A stretch of DNA of 10,389 bases, from NCBI GenBank assembly GCA_017999215.1, contig JAGOBQ010000104.1:1-10389 (forward strand). Reading direction: 5' to 3'. The DNA comes from Thermoanaerobaculia bacterium (GTDB lineage Bacteria > Acidobacteriota > Thermoanaerobaculia > UBA5066). The translations under genes were made by a program, and so were the position numbers. This document shows, piece by piece, positions 1 to 5,218 of the stretch. Position 1 is the stretch's first letter. Each line of letters begins with the position of its first letter. The notes beneath the pieces are model-generated. The model searched no databases. It saw only the letters and a list, made by a program, of their open reading frames with translations, and was not told the origin of the DNA.

Positions 1-2
1 CC

Positions 3-611
3 GCAATCGGAGCGCACTTCCCCCCGCACGTGAACGGGACGGCCGCCGCCTGCGGCGGCGGCCGCTACAACAGGGAGACGCGCGGGGTGCGCTACAAGGG
101 GCTGAACGTCGCCGAGCTGCTCGACCTGACGGCCGAGCAGGCGGCCGAGGTCTTCGCGAACGTGCCGACGATCCGGAACGTCGCCGCGACGCTCGTGGAG
201 GTGGGGCTCGGCTACATCAAGCTCGGGCAGCCGGCGACGACGCTCTCCGGGGGCGAGGCGCAGCGGGTGAAGCTCGCGAAGGAGCTCGCGCGGCGGGCCA
301 CGGGGCGGACGCTCTACATCCTCGACGAGCCGACGACGGGGCTCCACTTCGACGACGTGAGGAAGCTCCTCGACGTCCTCCACGCCCTCGTCGAACGCGG
401 GAACACGGTGATCGTCATCGAGCACAACCTCGACGTCGTGAAGACGGCCGACCGGATCGTCGACCTGGGGCCCGAGGGGGGCTCCCGCGGCGGCCGGATC
501 GTCGCCGAGGGGACGCCGGAGGAGGTGGCGGCCTCCCCGTCCTCCGCCACCGGCGCCTGGCTCGCGCGGACGCTGGGGCCGCGCCGGGAGCCGAAGCGCT
601 CGCGCCGGTAG
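3..611 (+). CDS. uvrA: UvrABC excinuclease subunit A, C-terminal part (5' end outside window)
   Basis: UvrA is the damage-recognising ABC ATPase of bacterial nucleotide excision repair; it dimerises and loads UvrB on DNA. The reading frame is open from the window edge (codon at 3) to TAG at 609-611, giving 202 visible residues of a protein normally near 940. Visible parts in order: the end of the C-terminal zinc module (RYNRET at 66-83), then the second ATPase domain with YIKLGQPATTLSGGEAQ at about 210-263 (ABC signature LSGGEAQ 243-263), Walker B LYILDEPTTGL at about 312-344, and the H-loop EHNLDVVKTAD with His at 423-425. The tail SSATGAWLARTLGP is typical of the UvrA end, followed by a short basic extension. 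Oddity: where the family has C-x2-C just before RYNRET, only the second Cys (51-53) is present; the first is Ala (42-44). Family identity is certain; the odd segment may be real or a sequence error. Confidence 0.96.
   Translation, partial: AIGAHFPPHVNGTAAACGGGRYNRETRGVRYKGLNVAELLDLTAEQAAEVFANVPTIRNVAATLVEVGLGYIKLGQPATTLSGGEAQRVKLAKELARRATGRTLYILDEPTTGLHFDDVRKLLDVLHALVERGNTVIVIEHNLDVVKTADRIVDLGPEGGSRGGRIVAEGTPEEVAASPSSATGAWLARTLGPRREPKRSRR
40..64. repeat. Perfect 11-bp GC inverted repeat inside uvrA
   Basis: Bases 40-50 and 54-64 are exact reverse complements, separated by a three-base loop, TGC (51-53). The loop is the codon of the only remaining zinc-ligand Cys of this half of the UvrA zinc module. 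The hairpin coincides with the stretch where the protein departs from the family consensus, so it may mark local sequence evolution or a region that is hard to sequence. There is no reason to treat it as a terminator. Confidence 0.75.
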
Positions 612-638
612 GAGCGCGCGAGGTCGAGGGCGCGGGGT

Positions 639-655
639 CCGGGCTAGAATCCCGG
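639..655 (+). promoter_or_regulatory. Candidate -10 box (TAGAAT) framed by an inverted repeat
   Basis: TAGAAT at 645-650 resembles a sigma70 -10 element and lies 12 bases before the GTG start at 663. It is flanked by CCGGG (639-643) and CCCGG (651-655), which form an inverted repeat around it. No convincing -35 is visible. Transcription starting 6-8 bases downstream of the box would leave a leader of only a few bases, in keeping with the absence of a Shine-Dalgarno sequence. The same GCTAGAAT string recurs before clpX. This is an inference without expression data. Confidence 0.45.
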
Positions 656-662
656 GTCTGTC

Positions 663-1541
663 GTGATTACGGGCTTCAACACCGACATCAAGCACGGGAA
701 CCGGGTCTTCCACGTCCAGACGGAGGATCGGGGGGCCGGGAACCCGATCGTGGAATCGCTCGTCTACGTCGGCGGGCAGATCCTGCTGTCGAAGCGGAGC
801 CCCTACGCGGACCTGATCACCGACGGAAAGGTGGACGAGCCTGCCGTCCGGCAGCTGATGGACCTGCAGCACCGGCGGATCATCGAGGCGATCCGGCGGG
901 GGCGGTTCGACGGGGCGGTGGCCGAGGCGCCGGAGACCGGACCGGTCCGGGCCGATTCCGGCCTGTCGCCGGCGGCTGCGGCCGCCGCGGCGGCGATCCT
1001 GGCCGGTGGGCCTTCCTCGGGCGCGATCCCGACGGCGCCCGTGGCCCGGCCGCCCGCCTCGGCGGCGATGCTGAGGCCGGCGGTCTCGTCTGCGGCGTCG
1101 CAGCCGCCGAGGTCGGGAATCATCTCCTCGACGGCGCCGAGCCCGGAACGATCCCTCGACCAGGTCATCATCGAGTACCTCGCGGCCGAAGCGGCTTCCG
1201 AGCGCCTCGAGCTGAACCTGGTGAAGGGGGGCGAGCTCGTCTCGGGCGAGCCGGTGGCGCTCACGGTCCGCGCCTCGACGTCCCTCACCGACCGGCCCGT
1301 CTCCGGGGCGCAGATCACGCTCCGGATCGTCTCGAGCATCGCCCCGACGCAGGTCCTCTACCGCGGCGCGAGCGACGCCGACGGGCTCGTGAAGGTGACG
1401 GCGGCGCTCCCCGACATCGGGAACGGGAACGCGGCGCTGATCATCTCGGCCACCTCGGCGCTCGGGACGCAAGAGATCAAGCAGCTGATCCGCCGGAAGG
1501 CGGCCGGTGCGCCTTCCGGGGCGCCGCAGCCGGGCACTTGA
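663..1541 (+). CDS. Conserved hypothetical protein, N-terminal MITGFNTD domain plus beta-rich C-terminal domain
   Basis: Function is unknown. The 292-residue product has three visible parts. Residues 1 to about 82 form a compact domain beginning MITGFNTDIKHGNRVFHVQTED, followed by a beta-like stretch (SLVYVGGQILLSKRSPY, 32-48) and a helix rich in Arg and Ile (RQLMDLQHRRIIEAIRRGR). From memory, this opening occurs in uncharacterised proteins of Acidobacteriota and related groups. Residues about 83-163 form a low-complexity Ala/Pro/Ser linker with a run of eight Ala (104-111). Residues about 164-278 look like an immunoglobulin-like or regulatory beta-sandwich (EPVALTVRAS, GAQITLRIV, GLVKVTAALP, AALIISATS) ending in a basic tail. 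There is no signal peptide or membrane segment, so it is probably cytoplasmic. The start is GTG at 663, because the conserved domain begins there; no Shine-Dalgarno is visible. The stop TGA (1539-1541) lies inside the tRNA-Lys promoter. Coding is well supported by codon bias. Confidence 0.85.
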   Translation: MITGFNTDIKHGNRVFHVQTEDRGAGNPIVESLVYVGGQILLSKRSPYADLITDGKVDEPAVRQLMDLQHRRIIEAIRRGRFDGAVAEAPETGPVRADSGLSPAAAAAAAAILAGGPSSGAIPTAPVARPPASAAMLRPAVSSAASQPPRSGIISSTAPSPERSLDQVIIEYLAAEAASERLELNLVKGGELVSGEPVALTVRASTSLTDRPVSGAQITLRIVSSIAPTQVLYRGASDADGLVKVTAALPDIGNGNAALIISATSALGTQEIKQLIRRKAAGAPSGAPQPGT

Positions 1542-1565
1542 ATCTCGGCACTCTCTCCGTATAAT
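1538..1565 (+). promoter_or_regulatory. Sigma70-type promoter for tRNA-Lys
   Basis: TTGAAT (1538-1543) and TATAAT (1560-1565) are separated by 16 bases and match the -35/-10 consensus well. This is the most consensus-like promoter in the window. The -35 overlaps the TGA stop of the preceding gene. Transcription would start near 1572, about 30 bases before the mature tRNA-Lys, leaving a short 5' leader for RNase P to remove. Confidence 0.75.
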
Positions 1566-1602
1566 CCTCGTCCCGCGTCCGGGTCGGCCGGCCGCACGCC
1601 AC

Positions 1603-1678
1603 GGGCCGTTAGCTCAATTGGTAGAGCAAGAGACTCTTAATCTCTGGGTTCGGGGTTCGAGTCCCTGACGGCTCACCA
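1603..1678 (+). tRNA. tRNA-Lys (anticodon CUU)
   Basis: The 76-base gene folds as a standard cloverleaf. Acceptor arm GGGCCGT (1603-1609) pairs with ACGGCTC, with one G-U pair. The D-stem is GCTC/GAGC. The anticodon stem AGAGA/TCTCT carries loop CTCTTAA with anticodon CTT at 1636-1638. The T arm has loop TTCGAGT. Discriminator A (1675) and an encoded CCA (1676-1678) follow. CTT reads AAG, which is overwhelmingly the Lys codon used by the genes in this window. It has its own promoter upstream and a hairpin downstream, so it is probably a single-tRNA transcription unit. Confidence 0.97.
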
Positions 1679-1687
1679 GCACCTTCC

Positions 1688-1723
1688 GGGGGTCGGCGGA
1701 AACGCCGGCCCCCGATTCGTCTT
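1688..1723 (+). terminator. Probable intrinsic terminator after tRNA-Lys
   Basis: Bases 1688-1698 pair with 1703-1713 in an 11-bp stem with one G-U, closed by a GAAA tetraloop. A moderately T-rich stretch (ATTCGTCTT, 1715-1723) follows. It begins 10 bases after the tRNA-Lys CCA. The weak T tract lowers confidence in termination efficiency, but stem and loop are very stable. Confidence 0.72.
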
Positions 1724-1775
1724 CGGGGGGCGCCGCGAGGGCTCGCGGCCCGTTCCGGAGGCCCGAGGCCCCTGT

Positions 1776-1783
1776 GGTAACGT
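1776..1783 (+). promoter_or_regulatory. Weak candidate -10 for tRNA-Leu/tig
   Basis: GGTAACGT, 20 bases before tRNA-Leu, is the only A/T-containing stretch suitable for a -10 between the upstream terminator and the tRNA. TAACGT fits poorly and no clear -35 is visible. A promoter is expected here because a terminator precedes and tRNA-Leu follows, so the placement rests mainly on context. Confidence 0.3.
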
Positions 1784-1802
1784 CGCCGTCCCCGTCCGCT
1801 CC

Positions 1803-1886
1803 GCGGGAGTGGCGGAATGGCATACGCGCCGGACTTAGGATCCGGTGGGGCGACCCGTGAGGGTTCGAGTCCCTCCTCCCGCACCA
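1803..1886 (+). tRNA. tRNA-Leu (anticodon UAG)
   Basis: This is an 84-base class II tRNA with a long variable arm. Acceptor GCGGGAG (1803-1809) pairs with CTCCCGC. The anticodon stem CCGGA/TCCGG holds loop CTTAGGA with TAG at 1836-1838. The variable arm contains GGG(GCGA)CCC, and the T stem is GAGGG/CCCTC around TTCGAGT. Discriminator A and encoded CCA end at 1886. Anticodon UAG reads CUA and, with suitable modification, other CUN codons. It ends 20 bases before the tig start codon, so it is very likely co-transcribed with tig and released by tRNA processing. Confidence 0.97.
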
Positions 1887-1906
1887 AGCCGAAACGAGAG
1901 ATTCCG

Positions 1907-3211
1907 ATGAACATCACGTCGTACGTTGAAGAGTCCCCGACGAAGAGGTCGCTGTCGCTGGAGGTCCCCCTCGAGGAGGTCCGCGAGGCGACGGAGAAGG
2001 CCGCCCGGACCCTGGCCCGGCAGATCCGCCTCCCCGGCTTCCGGCCCGGCAAGGTGCCGCCGGAGATCGTGAAGAAGCGGTTCGCCGACGAGCTCCGGAG
2101 CGAGGTGCTCGAGCAGCTCGTCCGCGAGACGCTCCACGAGGCGTTCCACGAGAAGGGGATCTCGCCTGTCGGCGAGCCGAAGATCGACGACCTGAAGTTC
2201 GAGGCCGACGCCCCGCTCACGTTCACGGTGGAGGTCGAGCACCGCCCGGCCGTCGCGCCGAAGGACTACCGGGGGCTGAAGGTCCCGACGGAGCCGACGG
2301 AGCCCTCCGAGGAGGAGGTCGCCGCGGCCCTGGAGCGGATCCGCGAGGGGCGCGCCGCGTTCGAGCCGATCGAGGACCGCCCGGCGATGGACGGCGACTT
2401 CGCGCTCGTCGACATCAAGGGGACGTTCCCCGGCGGCGACGGGAAGGACTTCGAGCGGCCGAAGGTGCTCGTCGAGGTCGGCGGGGAGGAGACGCTCCCC
2501 GAGATGTCGGCCCACCTCCGGAACGCCGAGCCCGGCGTCACGGTCAGCTTCCAGAAGGACTTCCCCGAGGAGGGGGTCGACCCGGAGTTCGCCGGCAAGT
2601 CGGTCCTCTACCACGTGCAGCTCCACGCGTTGAAGAAGCGCGTTCTCCCCGAGTGGGACGACGAGCTCGCCCGCCGCATCCTGACGCCGCGTGACGGCGA
2701 GGCGCCGGAAGGCGCCGGGATGGAGATGCTGAAGGCCGAGCTCGGGAGGAGCCTGACCCGGGAGAAGGAGCAGGCGCTGAAGGAGAAGCGGCGCCGGGCC
2801 GTCCTCGACGCGCTCCTCGCCCTGAACCCCGTCGACGCCCCGGAGACGATGGTCACGGCCGAGGTCGACTCGTCGCTCCAGCAGTACGCGCGCTTCCTCG
2901 CCTCCCAGGGGATGGACCTGAAGGAGACGAAGCTCGACTGGAACAAGCTCCGCGAGGAGGCCCGCCCGGCGGCCCTCCGCCGCGTGAAGGAGTACCTCCT
3001 CCTCGACGCGATCGCCGACGCCGAGAAGCTCTCCGTCTCGGACACGGAGCTCGACGCCGACCTGAAGCGCCGCGCCCGGTCGATGGGGGTCGCGTTCGGC
3101 GAGCTGAAGTCTCAGCTCGTGAAGAACGACCGCCTCGACGGGATTCGGGAGGAGCTCCGGATCGACAAGGCCCTCGAGCTGCTCCTGACGGAAGCCGTCG
3201 CGGCGTCGTGA
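1907..3211 (+). CDS. tig: Trigger factor (ribosome-associated chaperone)
   Basis: Trigger factor docks beside the ribosomal exit tunnel and shields nascent chains. The 434-residue length is close to the E. coli protein (432). The N-terminal ribosome-binding domain carries the signature GFRPGKVPP at residues 44-52. An FKBP-like prolyl-isomerase domain follows at about 155-247 (GDFALVDIKGTF ... KSVLYHVQLHALKKRVLPE), then the helical C-terminal chaperone domain (about 250-434). At the usual PPIase motif IPGFEDG the sequence reads LPEMSAH (197-203), so the active-site Phe position is Met200; this may weaken isomerase activity. ATG at 1907 is chosen because MNITSYVEE matches the family N-terminus. 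The frame extends upstream only through tRNA-Leu. A GAGAG upstream serves as a modest Shine-Dalgarno. clpP follows 28 bases later. Confidence 0.97.
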   Translation: MNITSYVEESPTKRSLSLEVPLEEVREATEKAARTLARQIRLPGFRPGKVPPEIVKKRFADELRSEVLEQLVRETLHEAFHEKGISPVGEPKIDDLKFEADAPLTFTVEVEHRPAVAPKDYRGLKVPTEPTEPSEEEVAAALERIREGRAAFEPIEDRPAMDGDFALVDIKGTFPGGDGKDFERPKVLVEVGGEETLPEMSAHLRNAEPGVTVSFQKDFPEEGVDPEFAGKSVLYHVQLHALKKRVLPEWDDELARRILTPRDGEAPEGAGMEMLKAELGRSLTREKEQALKEKRRRAVLDALLALNPVDAPETMVTAEVDSSLQQYARFLASQGMDLKETKLDWNKLREEARPAALRRVKEYLLLDAIADAEKLSVSDTELDADLKRRARSMGVAFGELKSQLVKNDRLDGIREELRIDKALELLLTEAVAAS

Positions 3212-3227
3212 CCGTATAAGAGACGAG

Positions 3228-3233
3228 AGGAGG
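3228..3233 (+). promoter_or_regulatory. Strong Shine-Dalgarno of clpP
   Basis: AGGAGG lies six bases before the ATG at 3240, within a purine-rich GAGAGGAGGAG stretch. It is the best ribosome binding site in the window and fixes the clpP start. Confidence 0.85.
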
Positions 3234-3239
3234 AGTCCG

Positions 3240-3824
3240 ATGCTGGTCCCGATGGTCATCGAGCAGACGAACCGCGGGGAGCGGGCGTACGACATCTACT
3301 CCCGCCTCCTGAAGGACAACGTCATCTTCCTCGGCACGGCGATCAACGACGAGGTGGCGAACCTCGTCATCGCCCAGATGCTCTTCCTCGAGGCGGAGAA
3401 CCCCGAGAAGGACATCACGCTCTACGTCAACAGCCCGGGCGGCTCCGTGACGGCCGGCCTCGCGATCTACGACACGATGCAGTACGTGAAGCCCGACGTG
3501 GCCACCTACTGCATCGGGCAGGCCGCCTCGATGGGGGCGGTCCTCCTCGCCGGCGGCGCGAAGGGGAAGCGGGCCGCGCTCCCGAACGCCCGCGTCCTGA
3601 TCCACCAGCCGCTCGCCTACGGCCTCGAGGGGCAGGCGTCCGACATCGAGATCCACGCCCGCGACCTCGTCCGGATGAAGAAGCGGCTGAACGAGATCCT
3701 CGCCCACCACACGGGCCAGCCGTTCGAGCGCATCGAGCAGGACACCGACCGCGACAACATCTTCGAGGCGCAGGCCGCGAAGGAGTACGGGCTCATCGAC
3801 AACGTGCTCCGGAACAGGGACTGA
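3240..3824 (+). CDS. clpP: ATP-dependent Clp protease proteolytic subunit ClpP
   Basis: ClpP is the serine peptidase that forms two stacked heptameric rings and degrades polypeptides threaded in by ClpX or other Clp ATPases. The 194-residue product is standard length. The catalytic triad is visible: Ser97 in GQAASMGA, His122 in LIHQPL, and Asp172 in DTDRDN. The oxyanion/handle region is present (NSPGGSV 64-70; GQASDIEIHARD 131-142). Compared with E. coli ClpP as recalled, there is one extra residue just after the His motif (QPLAYGLEGQ), which shifts the Asp by one. The N-terminus MLVPMVIEQTNRGERAYDIYSRLL is canonical, with little or no propeptide. It lies between tig and clpX as in many bacteria. 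Spacing from tig is short, suggesting one transcript. Confidence 0.98.
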   Translation: MLVPMVIEQTNRGERAYDIYSRLLKDNVIFLGTAINDEVANLVIAQMLFLEAENPEKDITLYVNSPGGSVTAGLAIYDTMQYVKPDVATYCIGQAASMGAVLLAGGAKGKRAALPNARVLIHQPLAYGLEGQASDIEIHARDLVRMKKRLNEILAHHTGQPFERIEQDTDRDNIFEAQAAKEYGLIDNVLRNRD

Positions 3825-3861
3825 TCCCGGTTCCCGGGACGCCCCCGTTTTCCCGGGGGCG
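3825..3861 (+). terminator. Tandem hairpins between clpP and clpX (attenuator-like)
   Basis: The first hairpin is TCCCGG (3825-3830) pairing with CCGGGA (3834-3839), immediately after the clpP stop. The second is CGCCCCCG (3840-3847) pairing with CGGGGGCG (3854-3861) across loop TTTTCC, a perfect 8-bp stem. No T-run follows, so full intrinsic termination is doubtful. The hairpins may cause partial termination, protect the clpP mRNA 3' end, or serve as an RNA switch with the next element. Confidence 0.45.
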
Positions 3862-3876
3862 CTAGAATTCCCCCGG
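3853..3876 (+). promoter_or_regulatory. Candidate internal promoter (-10 TAGAAT) in an inverted repeat before clpX
   Basis: TAGAAT at 3863-3868, in the string GCTAGAAT seen also at 643-650, lies 25 bases before the clpX ATG. It is framed by CCGGGGG (3853-3859) and CCCCCGG (3870-3876), a perfect 7-bp inverted repeat. The left arm is shared with the upstream hairpin's 3' stem, so only one of the two structures can form in RNA. No -35 is evident. It could be an internal clpX promoter, an operator, or an antiterminator. Confidence 0.4.
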
Positions 3877-3893
3877 AAAGGGTCTACTCAGGG

Positions 3894-5138
3894 ATGACGA
3901 AGAAAACCGGCTCCGGCGAGGTCCTCCGTTGCAGCTTCTGCAACAAGTCGCAGCGCGACGTGAAGAAGCTGATCGCGGGGCCGACGGTCTACATCTGCGA
4001 CGAGTGCGTCGACATCTGCCTCGACATCATCGCGGAGGACCGGGTCCTCGACCAGGCCAAGCCCGAGTCGAAGCTGCCGAAGCCGCGCGAGATCAAGGAG
4101 TTCCTCGACGAGTACGTCGTCGGCCAGGAGCAGGCGAAGAAGAAGCTCGCGGTCGCGGTCTACAACCACTACAAGCGGATCGACTACTTCGAGCGGAACC
4201 GCAAGCTCGACGTCGAGCTCCAGAAGTCGAACATCCTCCTGATCGGGCCGACGGGCACGGGCAAGACGCTCCTCGCCCAGACGCTCGCGAAGATGCTCTC
4301 GGTGCCGTTCACGATCGCCGACGCGACGACGCTCACGGAGGCGGGGTACGTCGGCGAGGACGTCGAGAACATCATCCTGAAGCTCTACCAGGCGGCGGGG
4401 CAGGACAAGGAGAAGACCGAGCGCGGCATCGTCTACATCGACGAGATCGACAAGATCGCCCGCAAGGGGGAGAACCCGTCGATCACGCGCGACGTCTCCG
4501 GCGAGGGGGTCCAGCAGGCGCTCCTGAAGATCCTCGAGGGGACGGTCACGAACGTCCCGCCGCAGGGCGGCCGGAAGCACCCGCACCAGGAGTTCATCCA
4601 GATCGACACGACGAACATCCTCTTCATCTGCGGGGGGGCGTTCGTCGGCCTCGAGGACCTCATCGCCCGCCGGCTGACCGAGAAGCAGATGGGCTTCGGC
4701 GCCAAGATCGAGTCGAAGAAGCAGAAGCGCTCGGGGGCCACGCTCGAGAAGGTCCACCCGGAGGACCTGATCAAGTTCGGGATGATCCCGGAGTTCATCG
4801 GCCGCGTCCCCGTGACGGCCACGCTGCACGACCTCGACAAGGCGGCCCTCGTCGCCATCCTGAAGGAGCCGAAGAACTCCCTCCTGAAGCAGTACCAGAC
4901 GCTCCTCGAGTTCGAGAACGTCGGCCTCCGGTTCACCGACGACGCCGTGGAGGAGGTCGCCGACGAGGCGATGAAGCGCACGCTCGGCGCGCGCGGCCTC
5001 AAGGTGATCCTCGAGGAGCTCATGCTCGACGTGATGTACCGCGTCCCCTCCGAGGAGGAGATCGAGGAGTGCGTCATCACGAAGGACGTCGTCCAGCGGC
5101 GCGCCGCGCCGATCCTGTCGCTCCGGAAGGTCGGTTGA
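3894..5138 (+). CDS. clpX: ATP-dependent Clp protease ATP-binding subunit ClpX
   Basis: ClpX is the hexameric AAA+ unfoldase that recognises tagged or specific substrates and feeds them to ClpP. The 414-residue product is near the usual length of about 420. The N-terminal zinc-binding domain has four Cys (13, 16, 35, 38). Walker A GPTGTGKT is at 118-125 and pore loop GYVGED at 151-156. Walker B IVYIDEID is at 179-186, the RKH loop (GGRKHP) at 225-230, the arginine-finger motif EFIGRVP at 300-306, and sensor 2 GARGLK at 365-370. The ClpP-docking tripeptide, usually IGF, reads MGF at 266-268, a conservative change. ATG at 3894 begins MTKK, matching family N-termini. The Shine-Dalgarno is weak (CAGGG directly upstream). 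The gene follows clpP by 69 bases that contain hairpins and a possible internal promoter. Confidence 0.98.
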   Translation: MTKKTGSGEVLRCSFCNKSQRDVKKLIAGPTVYICDECVDICLDIIAEDRVLDQAKPESKLPKPREIKEFLDEYVVGQEQAKKKLAVAVYNHYKRIDYFERNRKLDVELQKSNILLIGPTGTGKTLLAQTLAKMLSVPFTIADATTLTEAGYVGEDVENIILKLYQAAGQDKEKTERGIVYIDEIDKIARKGENPSITRDVSGEGVQQALLKILEGTVTNVPPQGGRKHPHQEFIQIDTTNILFICGGAFVGLEDLIARRLTEKQMGFGAKIESKKQKRSGATLEKVHPEDLIKFGMIPEFIGRVPVTATLHDLDKAALVAILKEPKNSLLKQYQTLLEFENVGLRFTDDAVEEVADEAMKRTLGARGLKVILEELMLDVMYRVPSEEEIEECVITKDVVQRRAAPILSLRKVG

Positions 5139-5167
5139 CGGCCCCTTCCGGAGCGGCGACGAGCGGC

Positions 5168-5186
5168 CCCGCGCCCGCCGCGCGGG
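5168..5186 (+). repeat. GC hairpin in the clpX-lon spacer
   Basis: CCCGCGC (5168-5174) pairs with GCGCGGG (5180-5186) around loop CCGCC. There is no T tract, so it is unlikely to be a full terminator. It may be an mRNA processing or stability element, or a chance structure in GC-rich DNA. The 80-base spacer otherwise shows only a GAGGT ribosome-binding sequence (5206-5210) before lon. Confidence 0.4.
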
Positions 5187-5218
5187 ACCCGCAGCCCCGA
5201 CCCACGAGGTAGACCCGA

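Noticed and set aside
960..1165. Ala/Pro-rich stretch of the hypothetical protein as a frameshift or pseudogene
   Set aside because: The frame stays open with the same codon bias, and a structured domain resumes after it; it reads as a linker.
1817..1906. N-terminal extension of trigger factor into tRNA-Leu
   Set aside because: The extra 30 codons are the tRNA sequence itself; the family N-terminus starts at 1907.
3215..3220. TATAAG as a clpP promoter -10
   Set aside because: Transcription would begin at about the Shine-Dalgarno, removing or crowding it, and no -35 is present. More likely chance.
1835..3295. Long - strand open frames opposite tig, and a similar one at 8018-9556 opposite engB/rho
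   Set aside because: Same composition artefact; no recognisable motif, no ribosome binding site, and they cross gene boundaries and a tRNA.
3929..5212. Alternative + frame of 427 codons inside clpX, and a similar one at 6904-7722 in lon
   Set aside because: Low-complexity Arg/Pro/Gly translation in an off frame of a well-supported gene.
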